Below are positions 21,421 to 33,922 of a stretch of 64,000 nucleotides of DNA, in pieces (positions within the stretch are counted from its first letter, which is position 1; every line of letters starts with the position of its first letter). The position numbers and the translations under genes were made by a program. The notes below the pieces were generated by a model, which was not told the origin of the DNA, made no database searches, and saw only the letters and a program-made list of their open reading frames with translations. The stretch lies in the NCBI GenBank assembly GCA_948567375.1, contig OX419758.1, forward strand, positions 44,273,001-44,337,000, written 5' to 3'. The DNA is from Lunularia cruciata. Taxonomy: Eukaryota > Streptophyta > Marchantiopsida > Lunulariales > Lunulariaceae.

Positions 21421-21790
21421 AAAAATAACACAACATCAATATTGAGGTTCATTGAAAAATCTCTCAATTTATTTTGGATTTAGGAAAGAGCTTCATATTT
21501 TCTTTGGTTCCTATTACTGTACACTATTAACAATAGTTGCATAATTGTGGATTTAATTTCATCTAAGCTTTGATAGTTCATATTCCTTCCTTTGAATGTT
21601 CCTATTTGTGTCATGGATTGCAATTTAGAGACTTATTGCTTGTGATAGTTCCTAGTAGTGGCACTGTGAAAAATATAGAAGATAATTGGGTTCCAAGGAG
21701 ATTTTCCTTTGAGAATCAAGATGTAATGCCTCACCTTAGTTTTCAAAAATTACTTAGGAATGAATTGATTAGTTGATGCACATTCAAATT
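21421..21790. other. Unassigned stretch after repeat S
   Basis: Apart from about 35 bp that match the sequence following the inverted S copy, I see no recognisable feature here. Confidence 0.3.
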
Positions 21791-22475
21791 GTAGAAGTAG
21801 AGAAAAGTGATGAGGAATGGACCGTTGATGAGTAGATTCCTCTTGGGATTGGGATATAAGAGAATAGAGAAAAAAGAAGAGGACATGGATTACATAGAAA
21901 AGTTTTACAAATGGTGGGAATTTATCCATGAGAGGCAATATTTGAGGGAAAGAATTCAAATATCTTCTATGCTTGATCTTTTAGCTTTCAAACAAGTTAT
22001 GAGAATGGATATGGAGTCCTTCACTACTTTATTGAATTTTTTAAAGTGAAAAATGTCTTCAAAAGAAGGAGGGATCCAAGAATATACCAAGCATTTGTAT
22101 GGCTCTAAATGACATTAGCATTGCATCAATTTGCACATAATAAAAATGCTGCCAAAGAATAAAATTATATTGAATTAGTGAAGGATCTATAACCAAGTTT
22201 AATGAGAGAGTAATCACTACCATATTATTCATTCTTTAAAAAGGAAGTGGAATGGCCAGGAGTTGAAAAAGAGCTAGAATTTTATCAATGTTTGCAGGTA
22301 TTGCTAGGGTGTGTAGGGCTAGTGGATGGTGCTCTCTTTCCTTTATCACAATGTCACACCATTGATAAGGAAGTTTACTTCAATAGAAAGGGCTCTTTCT
22401 CAATCAATGGTCAAATGATATGTGATGACAAGTGCAAAATTTTGCACTTTGAGAATCAATCATCTTTATGAAAGA
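21790..22475 (+). pseudogene. PIF/Harbinger transposase fragment (HARBI1-like)
   Basis: Cut-and-paste transposase relic. An N-terminal segment (21807-22049) is helical and basic. After stops, 22247-22471 encodes CVGLVDGALFPL and NRKGSFSINGQMICDD, matching the Harbinger nuclease pattern (G-x-DG-T-x ... YRNRKGxxSxNxQ-x-VCD) with the first two catalytic Asp residues. The third acidic residue is missing because the gene ends at a junction with unrelated sequence. The phrase ctttgagaatcaatcatc occurs at the break (22447) and again at 22533. Confidence 0.72.
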
Positions 22476-22509
22476 TGTCAAAAGTTTATTAAATAGTGTG
22501 TATTTGGTT

Positions 22510-22821
22510 GTGGCTGAGGTAAAAATATTTCCTTTGAGAATCAATCATCACAATTAAGATTGTTTGGAAAGATTTGATGGAGTTGTGATTAAGTATGACA
22601 AATTGTTGTGATTAAGTGTGAAAAATTGTTGTGATGAGATTGCGAGTCAGTGCTTGTTACTCTCTTCTGGGTGTAGTTGCTACTTGAGAGATTAAAGAAA
22701 AATCAAGAAGAACTACTTGTTATTTTTTACTTTGTATTTGACCAATTCTGAATTGTATCTCTACTAGAAAAAACTTTACTTGCCTGATTACCACAAAAGT
22801 GATATTTGCCGAGTTGTCACA
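22510..22821 (+). repeat. 3' end fragment of a coiled-coil element
   Basis: Matches 48540-48807, the non-coding 3' end of the coiled-coil element, including the phrase cagtgcttgttactctcttctgggtg and the GTTGTCACA terminus at 22821. The coding part is missing. Confidence 0.75.
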
Positions 22822-24945
22822 AACATCCTTCTAGATGTTACCAAGCCAATTTCCACCTCTAGATAATATTTCTAGCTAAAAGTATTACAAACATAAGTGT
22901 GTAAAAGCACTAGCTCAATTTTTGGAGATCCTCATCATCCTGATTTGGCTCAAGTTGAAATTAAGTGGAGGATGTGGCAGTCACCCAATAGTAGCGGAGG
23001 TGTATCAAATTGGTGGGAGTTGCATACAGTTGGGGTTGCAAAATTTGCCTAGTGCTTGAATTGGCCAGAGATAGGTGAAGTTTGGCAAGATTTGGAGAAG
23101 AGTTTGAATTGGCCAGAGATAGGTGAAGTTGGGCCAGATTTGAAGAAGAGTTTGGCCAACAAACTTCCCAAGTCCCAAGTTTTGTGAACAAGAGAACCAA
23201 TTATTGATGAGTGCATGCATTTTTTTCGGTGGCTAATGAGGGGTGCACTTTTGCACAAGAATGCTCAGATCATGTCATGATGTGACATGTTTAAAAAATA
23301 ATGAACTTTGGCTAGACCTAAATCATAAAAGAGAATGTGCTTTGTTTGAGAGCAATCAATATTTATTAGGGAATGCATAATATGTACAAATGAGTCATCT
23401 TCTTTAAATGAAGATTTAAACAAGTATATACTTTAACCATTGTGTACTGAAAAAAAAACTCTTAATAAACTATGCTTTGGGATACTAATCGCACATTCTT
23501 TATGGGAGTTGAGGGTTCAATTAAATAACATCAAAAGTAACCACTTTCTCTTGCAATAGATTTTCATTTGTATTATATTACACAACTTCTTGATTAATAG
23601 GTGCTGACATGTAGGAGGACAAGGAGGAATACTCTAGAGATGAGGTAGATTCTATACATAAGTTCATGGGAGTAGGTATTAAAAAATTAGAGAAGAAACT
23701 AGGCAATCAATGGTAGAAATCTATCTTGCTTCGAATTGTGAAAATAGTGGATTTTTGAACAAGGCATATTAAAATCAGTTCATTTTTTCGCTAAGAATTT
23801 TATGCAAATGACAGAATTTTATAATGAAGTGTTTTTGTGTAAATGTATAATTTTTTTGAATGGGTTTGCTCCTGGCATATTGGTCAATTTAATGTGTGCT
23901 TTTTGGAATGGGTTTACACTTAGCATGTGGGTTGCTCATTTTTTGAGATTGGATTCATTGCTGGTAAAATGATGTTGCCTGTACTGTTTTTTGGGTTTGC
24001 TCATTCAGGATGGTGGTTGCTCATTTTAAGGGTGTGAGATTTGCTCATTTTTTATGGATTTCCTTTTTAAGTCCCAATTTGGTTCCAAATTCAAAACATC
24101 AACATTGAATGGCTGGCTCTTTTGTTGGTTCTCAATGATAGAGATTGACTTTTTTAGACATTTAACATGTATAGTTGAGCTTCTATGTATTAAGGCATTT
24201 CAAATCATAACTTTATACCTTTCAAACATGGATTTATACATATAAAGATTGCATAGTTTAGTATAAGAGCTAGAAAAATGGTTCAAAATCACCTTGCAAC
24301 TATAGATTTTATGAGAAGATATGTGCAAATGCAAGAGCACCAATAGAAGAAGAGCTTGAAATATTACTAAAAACACCTTGGAAAGGGTGCATAACCAAAA
24401 TATTAGCAGATTTGGCAACAAAAGGCAAATCCAAAAATGGGATAGAAGGGAGAGAGAGCAGATTACAATTAAAAAGATGCATGGCAATTCTAAAAATGAG
24501 TGAGTGATCACATAAGGAAAGGAAAAAGTGCAATCACAAAGAAGGTAACATAGAAATTCTAAAAATGTAGATGGTTGTCCAAGAATTTTTTGGAACAAAT
24601 TTGGAAATTTGAGAGAGAAGATAATTTGGGAATAAAAGGAACTTTGGTAAGTTTGAGTGTTTCAAATATTAAGGGATGAGTGAAATGTAGTTTAGGACAA
24701 ATAAAGAGAAGAGAGTTTGGGAAAAGGAGGAGGAGTGTCATTTTGAAATCCCATAGAATTTCAAAATTGATCAATGAGAGCACTATTGATAGTGAGGAAC
24801 ACAAACATAACAATTTAGAGTTTGGGAGAAGGGAGCAAATTGGAACTTGTGGAGGAAATAAAAAATGGAGTGCTAAGGGTAATGTAGACAATGAGGAATT
24901 TGTAAATTGAAGAAAGAGAGCACATTCAAAAGGTACTAAAGGAGA
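22822..24945. other. Unassigned AT-rich DNA with a short tandem repeat
   Basis: A unit of about 50 bp (gaattggccagagataggtg...) is repeated in tandem at 23056-23105 and 23106-23155. Phrases of the type ggtttgctcattttt recur at 23865-24055. No protein domain is recognised in any frame. Confidence 0.35.
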
Positions 24946-25642
24946 TGTTGTTTGTATATACATTGCTACACAACATACATCACTATCAACATCATACACT
25001 ATAGAAGCATAACTCACATATAAGTCATACATGAACTCTAAAGTGGCACAACTCTAAAGTGCCATGAACTTTGAACCACGATCAAAGTAACAACAATCAG
25101 CTAGGCTTGGAGATACCACCAACACCCTCAATTATTGCACACAATTTCCCTTTGACTCTTAGTTATTTGATGTTCCCTTTGACTCTTAGTAATTAGTTCT
25201 TCTTCAACTTGAATCACACTCAAATCAGATAGACACTCAATCCTTCACTCAAGAATCTGCCAATAACTAGGCACTGATTACAATCAAGCTACACTCATTC
25301 TAGCTAAGAGACTCTAGGTGATGCTCATTGGCCTCTACCCACCATAGCCAAGATGGCACATCTGATAGTGCAAATGGTGCAAGTGATAGTGAGTCTCACC
25401 ATATGATTAGTAGCCCTAACATGAAATCGGTCCGCCAACAAGTAGTCTATGAGTAACTACCAAATATTTATAACTACCAGCACTACCACTCCAACATCCA
25501 ATCAAACTAGCCTCAACACTACAAATTTCATGGTAGTTGTGGTTTGTTTATATATTTCTACACAACATACATCACTATCAACATCATACACTATAGAAGC
25601 ATAATTCACACATAAGTCATACATGAACTCTAAAGTGCCACA
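24946..25642 (-). repeat. B-A-B 3' terminal array of copy 3
   Basis: Two 105-bp B blocks (24946-25050 and 25538-25642) flank an A block of about 486 bp. The A/B1 junction (tcatggtagt then TGTGG) aligns with that of the full element (gcgtgatagc then TGTCG). The A block here also contains aggcttggagataccaccaa, which in the full element is found only in the 5' block (12177). Confidence 0.82.
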
Positions 25643-25810
25643 ATCACCCCCTTGTTGGCGGTTAGGTTCCTCTAACTCCAGATAGCCATCTACTCCAAGT
25701 ATATGGTATACCCTATGGTGTGCAAAGATCAAGAAGCTAGGTGCTATCAAGCCCCATTGTTAATTGCTTGTTTGTAATCTATACCATATAAAGGGTGAAC
25801 TAGCTATAGG

Positions 25811-25965
25811 TCAAGTACATCTAGGACATAGCCTTTGTCCTTGAGGAATCACCATGAAAGGATGAGTCAAACATGCCATATGCCATCCTCTTGAACAACT
25901 ATCACACACTAACATAGTAGTAGCTCCACTAGAAGAGCTGCATAACATACACTACAAGCCTACAC
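25811..25965 (-). pseudogene. PHD finger of copy 3
   Basis: Reads CMLC, then VCDSCSRGWHMACLTHP, then LCPRCT and a stop, giving all eight zinc ligands (C4HC3). Many substitutions separate it from the finger at 3714-3977, yet the ligands are all retained here, which suggests selection on the finger before the copies decayed. A stop codon lies just upstream. Confidence 0.8.
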
Positions 25966-26159
25966 GTACAAGTTCTAAGCTTGGGTCCATAGTGCCATCA
26001 ATGTTAGGGAGGTGGCATGGCGCACAATTGTGCACATGATCCTTCCACCAATACCATCATGTCCTTCTAACACAAGGAATCCAAAAGGCAAAACCTAATG
26101 CACTCTCAAGATAGTGTGGTTTGTAGTAACATCAAGTGTCATTGGTGTTGTTTTTGTAG

Positions 26160-27100
26160 ATATATACATAGTCACTTGGATGAAATTAATAGATTGAGGG
26201 TCTATAACCTCCTCCTTGAATGGTAGCATAGCATAAGGTATCCCTATGCTGAGCAATTGCCAAGTTCTCAAAGGCCATCAATATCACTCTCCAAAAGATC
26301 TTTGCCCATTGAGAACATGCACTCATCCATCTAGATCATCCAAGTCCAAAATTATAGTAGCAACTTGATGAATAGCTGCAAGTAAATTTGGGTCTTGTCC
26401 ATAGAGTAGAAAGTAAGGAGAGAAGGATGCTTAGGAGGTTTTCTTGCTGAACCAATAGCCCATGGCTAACCAAGGGAATTGGAGATCCCAATCTCCCAAG
26501 TGGCCTCTTTGCAAACCATACTTACATAATCCTCTCTTCATCATCTGAACCACTCTCTCTGCTAAGCCATTTGCCTCAAGGTGATTTTGGGAGGTAGTGC
26601 AATGATCAATCAAGGCCTTGTCACACAAGACTTGAAACTCCCAAGAACTCTATACCTTGATCAGTCAAAACCTCAACTGGTGCACCAGAATGACTTAGAA
26701 CCCAATTTAGGAATAAGTAAGCCATCCCTTCATTGGACTTGTTAAGAAATACCACCAACTCAATCCTCTTGGAGAATTGCTCTACTATAACTAAAATATA
26801 ATGATGATGTCTCATAGTCAATAGTACAGGTCAATTAAAGTCCAAACTCCAATGGTAACCCAATCCCATGATAGGTAATAGGTGTAACTATAGCATATAG
26901 GAGCACTAAATAATGCTCTAACTTATTCACAAACCACACATTTGGCAACAAAAAGACTGATGTACATTGGTCTGCATCCCGCACCACCAATATTGACTTT
27001 GGAGTAAGCTATATGTATGCTTGACTTCAAAATGTCCTAGCTTCTCATGAGCATGATGGACCAACTGTGGTCTCTGGATGGAAGTGGTACTACTTGGACT
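26160..27100 (-). pseudogene. Integrase of copy 3
   Basis: Segments matching the integrase at 4059-4967: around 26431-26628 the C-terminal half of the core (NGLAERVVQ carrying the Glu), at 26621-26821 YILVIVEQFSKRIEL and VLTDQGIEFLG with the second Asp, and before that a damaged HHCC part near 26920-27070. The phrase QNHLEANGLAER shows Leu in place of the usual Pro before Glu. Several frameshifts and stops are present. Confidence 0.8.
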
Positions 27101-28607
27101 CTACCATCCTCCCATCCACAAAGAAGGTGTTGTCCTCTAATCTAAACCACTTGGCTTGTTGAAGAACATGGGCTCTCTCCTTGGCATCAACTATGCCACT
27201 CACAACACTAATGCAAAGGTAATCTATCACTTAGACATCATCATGAATGTCTTGCTAAACTATACCAATATCTTTACTCTTTGGATCTATGACCTCAATA
27301 ACTCTTCTTGTTTGCATTGAGAGAGAAACCACCAGAGCCTCAAAAATATACATAGAAAGGTATATGCATGCCAACCTGACACAATCTCCACATCTATCTC
27401 ACCATGCCAATGTGCTTTGGTCTAATCCTATTGGCTGAGACAAGGGTTTCTACTCAACCCATCTACAATATGGTACACCACTCCAAGTTTTTGAATAATC
27501 ATGAAATCATATATAAAATCAGTGCCCATCATGCAAGCTTCCATAAAAGCTTATCAGATTCCATCAACCACTTAAGTGGTTGATGATCAATGATGAGAGT
27601 GAAGGGGTTACCAAATAGATAACATAAAAAATGTGCTACAACCCATACTACTACCAAGCACTCTCCCTCATATGAGCTATATTTTACCTCTACTGAATGG
27701 TTGGAGCAATTAGCATAGACCACTACAAACTCCTTCTCCTCATCATCATGTTAAGTGAACACTACTCCAAGCTCCAACCTACTCCAATCAGTGTGAACTT
27801 GGAATGGTCAACCTCTAATTGGTCTCCTAAGAATAGAAGTAGATGTCAACCTCTCCTTGAGCTCTATAAAAGCTCTCTCTTGCTCATCTCCCCAACACCA
27901 CTCCTGTGTGAGCTTGGTCAGCTTTGCCAAGGCCTTGGTAATTGCACTACATCCTCTAACATAGCAGCAATAGAAGTTTGCCAACCCAAGGAATGCTTGT
28001 ACTCTACTCACATTTATAGGCCAAGGAATACATGCAATAGCCTCTACCTTGGTCTATTGAACACCAAGTTCTCTAGGGTAGATAATGTGACCCAAATACT
28101 CAACTTGCTTGTGGAAGAGTCTTCACTTCCTAGGATGTAATTTGAGTTCATAAGATCTCAATCTCTCAAACATCTCTAACAAATGCCTCTCATGCTCCTC
28201 CACAATAGTGTTGTATACTAAAATGTCATCAATATAGCACCAAGTAAAATCCAATCCTGCTAGGATCTTATCCATGATCCTCTAGAATTATATAAGAGTG
28301 TTCTTTAATCCAAATGGTAAGAACCTTTATTGATATAACATATCGTTGCCTTGAGGATCAATAGCCCAAAATGTTATCTTGGATTTATCCTCCTCCTTGA
28401 ATGGCAATTGATGATACCTTGCTCAAAGACCCAAAGTACTAAAGATATTTACATACTCATTTGCATCAAAAATCTCCTCTAGTGTAGGCATGTGATACCA
28501 ATCAACCTTAGTCTATTAGTTGATAGGAAAATAATATCTACACATCTGCCTATTTGTGTAATTACTATGCATATCCTTCTTGGTTGGCATCATTGTAGCT
28601 GATGCAT
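27100..28607 (-). pseudogene. RNase H and partial RT of copy 3
   Basis: RNase H phrases (YSSYEGECLVVVWVVAHF, LIIDHQPLKWLM with the TDH-like site) lie at 27529-27723 and the RT C-terminal part (VQAFLGLANFYCCYVRG ... WCWGDEQERAF) at 27808-28011. Further upstream the YIDD region (near 28225) and the FLPFGLKN-like region are frameshifted. The DEQERA segment is intact here but deleted in the full element. Confidence 0.8.
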
Positions 28608-29829
28608 CTGTCAAAAATTCCTTTGCTCCTTCACAACTCTTAAGGATCCCATACCCTAGTCACAAGTAAGAATGGTCATAGACTCAACTACTTGGGTTTC
28701 TACTACAAATTTTCCTCATAATCAATCAAAGAATGTATGCATCCATACTCAAAATTTAAGCAAAAGCAACAAAGAGCTTTTGTCTTATTTATGCTTGGAT
28801 GACTAAATGAATTATTTACAACTAGGCCAAAGTCTTAAATACTCTTCCTACTCAAAGCCAAAGAAATCTAGTGATTGAGGATATCCAAGATCTTCTTGGT
28901 TCATCATCATTGTACATTGAGAATCCTATTTTCTTATCTTATCTTGTTCTACTTTTATGTAGGTTAATTAGACATCTTGAAAGTATCAATGAAGGAAGGT
29001 ACAAGGAAGGTATCAATTCTTCCCAAAATACACCTTACCATTTTGTCTTCTTCAAACTTACTAGTTGAAGGCTACATCTACAAAAGTCCTACAACTAAGA
29101 AGAATGCCTACAATTGCAAAGTTCTTCTATTGTAACAATATAGAATTTAGAGACAAAGTTAGTAGGGCTAACAAAGTAGCAAATAAGACAAATTAGCCTA
29201 GAATATTCTAGAAGTATCTAGGAAGCTTCTTGGGAAGCTTCCCGACTAGCTTAGCTTGCACCTATGTAACAATATGGAATTTAGCAACGAAGTTAGTAGG
29301 GCTAAAAAAGTAGCAAATAAGACAAATTAGCCTAGAATATTCCAGAAGTATCTAGAAAGATTCTTGGGGAGCTTCTCGGCTAGCTTAGCTTGCACCTCAA
29401 GTAAGTAACTTCTAGAAGGAAGCTTCTAGAAGCTTCCAACTAACTTAGCTTGCACGTCAAGTAGGCAACTTCTAGAAGGAAGTTTCTTGAGAAAATTCTT
29501 GGTTAACTTGGCTTGCACTCTAAGAAAGCAACTCAAGGAAGCTTCTCAAGGGCCTTGTATGCTACCTATAAATACCAAAGCCAAAGCTCATGCTAGAAAT
29601 TTGGAGTTTTCTCTCATTTCAATGTCCCAATGTGAGCTTCCATTCTCCTATTTCTCTCCTTGGTCTTGGTCTTTTACATCTACTATGAAGATATTTGGCC
29701 TAAGGTTCTATTGAAAAGAACTACCTTCACCTTTACAAGTCTTAATCAGGAGTTTGATCTTTCTCTTGTAGTGTGCAACTTTTAAGCCTAAGGTATCACA
29801 TGATTTGATGAACTTCATGTATGCATGCT
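28608..29829. other. Unassigned DNA with tandem repeats
   Basis: The RT relic ends sharply at a TGTCAAAAATTCC, possibly the edge of another insertion. A unit of about 138 bp beginning gtaacaatat is duplicated in tandem (29132-29269 and 29270-29398), followed by two or three shorter copies of its end (aacttctagaaggaagcttc) up to about 29520. No protein domain is recognised. Confidence 0.5.
29132..29520. repeat. Tandem repeat of a 138-bp unit
   Basis: Two near-identical units share tagtagggctaa and gcctagaatattc, then shorter units rich in ttctagaagg palindromes follow. The repeat ends are marked by cttagcttgcacct. Confidence 0.75.
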
Positions 29830-31441
29830 CTCAAAGCCTTACCGCTAACTAGTCTATTTTCTCATCTTTGTACTTCTTTTCTTTTAACTTCTAGACCTAT
29901 AAATTTAGCTCATATAGCTTTTTCTTTTTCATTTTACCTTGACCCTCTTCCTCCAATATTACCAAATAATTCCAAACTTCTTCAATCGTCTAAAGTTCTT
30001 TTGCCTTGGTTTCTTTGGAGTGGAAATATAAGGCTTCCACTTCCTTTGTTAGTTCTTCCAACATTTGAGATCAATATGTTGCCCTTTCCTCCTTTTCCTT
30101 CTTTAATTCTTTGGTCAGCTTTTCAAGTTGCCACTTCCTTCTTGTATTTAGACATTTGCAACTCTAAAGTAATGATCTTTACCTTCCTTGATCTGAGTTC
30201 TCCCCAAATTCTAACCACTTCTTCATCTCTTGCCTTGAGCTGCTCTTTATACCCTTTTTGTTTTTGTTTGTGTTCAAGCCAAAGAACTCTCAAGTCTCCT
30301 TGCAACTCTCAAATATCTTCTTTATATTGGTTTTGATTTGTAGTGAGGGAAGTGTTTTGTGCTTCACTTTTTATTTCTCCTACATAAGCATGTTCACCTT
30401 TCAACATTCCTCCTTGTAAAATTTCAATTCTTATCTACTTCTTCCTTCCACTTGTCTTGCCTCATCTTCATTGTGTATATGGTCTTGTGTAACCTTTAGA
30501 TAAGAGAGGTGTTATCTACCATATTCAAGTAAACTTGCTGATATTGGGGTATGATTGTCTCCATGTGCTGTAAGATATGAGCTACCAAATGGATGAAAAA
30601 ATTGGCTCCCTTGGTTACTTGTGTTCTTCTCTTAATTTGGTTGTATTCCACTTAGGAGGTCTTCTCTTTCAGATTCAATATCCAACTTCCCTTTGGTTTC
30701 TCCTTGGTGTCCTCTTGTTTGTTGGGGGCTTTTACTTCTTGGGTGGGACTAAGAGGTTCTTTTAGACTAAAGTTTTGTTTCTTTCTTGCTGATCTTTGGC
30801 ATGTTCTTCTAGATGTGCACTCTATTTCTTCCAGATTTAGTGCAAATTATGCATCTTCATATTTCTTTTGACCTTTGGTTTTAGATGTTGACTCCTAAAA
30901 CATGGAGTTTTTTACCTTTCTTCTTCCTCCAAAGATATATCTATCACTTGAGTGTATTTCTTGGTCTCTTGGTTGGATTTCAAGATCTTTATGGTGTATA
31001 TCTCTTCTTCTTGATAGTGGTGGTTCCTTCTTCTCCACCGATACAAACTTCCCAATTTCTAGATATTTTGCATATGTGCATTGATACTTCTTCATGATAG
31101 CACTCTCTTTAGGTTGTGAAGTAGTAATGATAGCAATCCTCTTGAGTGATAGCGGCTCAAGAACTTTCTCTTCCCCTCCTTTGTAAGCAAGTTCAACTCC
31201 ATGTAGAAGGGAATGGTGAATGGAGCTAGGTCTATTGCTATGCCATCTTCCTTGCACTCTTGTATCATTCACATAGCTTGTAGGTAGAACATATGTGCCC
31301 AATTCAACTCCTTCCCTTGGTTCATATACTCAAAGAAGATTGCTTGGTTGTTATTGTTGATATAGTTTGTTCTATTTGACCTAAATTGTTTCATGATCAA
31401 CTCTACAACCACACTTTGGACCAATATCATGTTGTGGTTTC
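29830..31441 (-). pseudogene. Third coiled-coil gene, next to repeat S
   Basis: Unknown function. Reading on the minus strand directly after repeat S: QAIFFEYMNQGKELNWAH, then APFTIPFYMELNLLTKEG, matching QAVFFHKLFAGEPINWAR and VPFAAHFYLGLNLL of the gene at 45436-48012. A charged segment (31084-30895) and a long coiled coil (30305-30123 and beyond, rich in Gln, Lys, Glu) follow. It starts about 60 codons after the S repeat's end, as gag does after an LTR, so here it may be the gag-like gene of an LTR element. Stops and frameshifts are frequent. Confidence 0.6.
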
Positions 31442-33620
31442 TGCAGCCAATTAAAATTCAGATTTAGTATAGTTATGTTCATCTTCATATTTTTAGAATG
31501 AATTGTAGGATAGATCCCAAGGGTGAACTATTGCCATGTGAGCAATCTATGTCTATTTAAGTGATTTGCATGAAGATTATAATCTTATCCTTTTTGATGG
31601 CCCTGATGTATATAGATTGTGGAGACTTGATAGACAAGGGAATGTGGGTTTAGTCTTAGGAGTCTTGAGTAAGAGGAAGATGTTGGCGAGTGAGATTTGT
31701 AATAGACTGTAGGAGCTAGAGCATTGGGAAATTAGTTTGAACCAAAGATGTTCCATGCTCCAAATTTCCCACTCCCAAATCTTTTTCTCACCAAGTTTCA
31801 GATTTTAAAATGTGTACAATTTCAAGCTAGGATGGAAATACATTTTGGGCCTATGTTAATGGCATTTGGTGATAGAAACCTCTATTATCCTTCCCATACT
31901 TACTTATAGAGAGGTTAATGACTTGATAATTTATGTGCTCTTGTAGAAGAAAAGGAAATAAAGTATGGTCAAGTGCTTCAAGATGAGAGGACCATGCATC
32001 AAAAGGAAAAATGAATAAAACAAAAGTGTAAAAAGTTGGATCCCAACTTTGAAGTTTAGAGTTTTCAATGATTGAGGAGGTGAGAGATAAGCATTTGAAG
32101 AGAAGATTCGACAAGCTTTGATAGTAGAAATGAAGAGATTTGAGGAAACTATGAGGGAGATATGATCAATTGAAGCAAGAGGGATCAAATTAATTCTCAT
32201 ATCTACAAAAGGGAGGTTTTGGAGAGTTCAATTAAAAAATTAAAAATGTTAGTGAGGTTAAAAATTAAACATAATTGAGGGTATGTTGAGCTTAAGACGT
32301 TCCAAGTTTGAGTTGATCTTAAATTCAATGATCAATTGAACTTAGAGTATCAGAAATCAAGCTATTAGGAGGGAGATATGGTTTGGTTTGGAGTTTTAGT
32401 CATTCCTCAAGTTCAAGTTTGAATCAGACTATTGAAATTTTTTAATATTGTTGGTGATTAAATCTTGTACTTTGTCCAAAAGTTTCATGTGAATTTTTTA
32501 ATTAGAGAATTTATGGTCTTGGATTAAGTATACTTAGGTATGTAGAGGTGAAAAGTTAGCCACGCTTAGGATTTGTGGTGCAATTAAGCCATCAAAATTT
32601 ACATAGATTTAGAAAATAACACAACCAAATATTATAAAAAGTGGTTGTCTTAGGGTCATGAGATCTATTACAAAAAACTATACTAGAAATATTATCATGA
32701 GCTCAATGGAGCAATTCTATATCCAACTATAATTGAATGTCTAATCTCCAATTTGAAGTTAAGAGTAAAAGGATTGTAACTTTCTAAAGTGTTCTTGATT
32801 GTTTTACATGAATCCTTAGGCCAAATTTTGGCCAAAAATTATGAATAACCAAGACTTGAGCCTCACTTAGGGTTTCAAGATTAGAGTTAAAACAAAAAAA
32901 AAATTGGTCATGTTTGAAACCTTGTCAAGAGAGTTGTAGTGCTCAAATTGAGACTTGTTCTATATAATTGGAAAGCTTATCTCAAAGGCGTTCTATTGAT
33001 TTCTAGAAAATTGGAATGAAAGCTTTAGAAAAAACTTTATTCAGATTTAAATCTTGCAGAATTTTCCTCACTAGAAGGCATATAATTTCCCTACGTGGAG
33101 TACATATTGAGAGCAACTCATGTGCAAAGAAAGGAGGCACTAAAGCTCATTTCTACCAAAATTGTAGAGAGGTTTTGCTAAGTTCTTATGTTTAGATCCT
33201 TCATGCATGCACTCTTGATTGTACACTCAATTGGCTTAGATTGGTGTGCATACATTATGCTTAGGTTCTTTTCTTCTATGCATGTTATGTATTTCTCCTT
33301 GGTAATGTTGGAAATGATAGCCAATAGACTAGGAGTGCATGTTGTGTTGATAAGTTAGGTTGCCCATTATTCTCCTATTTCTCCTTGATAATGTTGGAAG
33401 TGATGGCCAATAGACTAGGAGTGCATGTTGTTTTTAAAAGCTAGGTTACCCATTATTCTCCTACTTGGTATAAGGAATATTAAAAATTAGAAGGTTCTGA
33501 TGGTTGTGCAAACAAGTGGGCTCAAACTACTAGTGATAGGTCTACACACAACTTCCTATCAATAAGCTCCATAGATAGGTGCTTGATGTGTTCCCAAAGA
33601 GAGAAAATTAAAATACAACA
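31442..33620 (-). repeat. Repeat S, intact inverted copy
   Basis: About 2.18 kb, TGTTGTA start and GGCTGCA end on the minus strand, matching both halves of 15600-21420. It lacks the 3.7 kb coiled-coil element found in the other copy. The two S copies therefore form large inverted repeats about 10 kb apart. It probably is a long LTR with the coiled-coil gene downstream. Confidence 0.72.
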
Positions 33621-33922
33621 TTGGGTCCTTGTAATTGCCCACCCTTTAGCCATTGTTGGTAGATCACTTTTCTCCAAATGATTTTATGATCCATGTATTG
33701 ACCTCTTTGCAAAGATTTCCAAACTTGGTCTCAAGGATGATGTTTGCCATTCAACCCGTATTTGAATTGAGTACATTCTTCCAATCTTCTCTAACCAAGC
33801 AAAGGAGTTCCCTTGAAGATCCCTTGACTCTCTCTCAGACTTGCTTCTCATCTCTTGGATGATCCCAAAATCACCTAAGTTCCCAATTTGAGAGCAAGAA
33901 AGAGAGATACTTGAAGAGAGCA
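33621..33922. other. Unassigned stretch
   Basis: No recognisable feature; two short open frames have no known domain. Confidence 0.3.

Larger units (their letters stand above)
24946..28607 (-). mobile_element. Copy 3 of the methyltransferase/PHD Ty3 family, 5' truncated
   Basis: Diverged minus-strand copy. From the 3' end it holds block B2 (24946-25050), block A2 (25051-25536), block B1 (25538-25642), a polypurine tract, the PHD finger, integrase, RNase H and part of RT. It stops abruptly within the RT N-terminal region at about 28607, so the methyltransferase, protease and Gag are absent. It confirms that the B-A-B 3' end and the PHD finger belong to the family rather than to one copy. Confidence 0.9.

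Noticed and set aside
24200-25032. Minus-strand open frames of 130-157 codons
   Set aside because: Hydrophobic low-complexity translation of AT-rich DNA; part overlaps repeat block B2.
30895-31302. Plus-strand open frames overlapping the third coiled-coil gene
   Set aside because: Only the minus strand matches the related genes.
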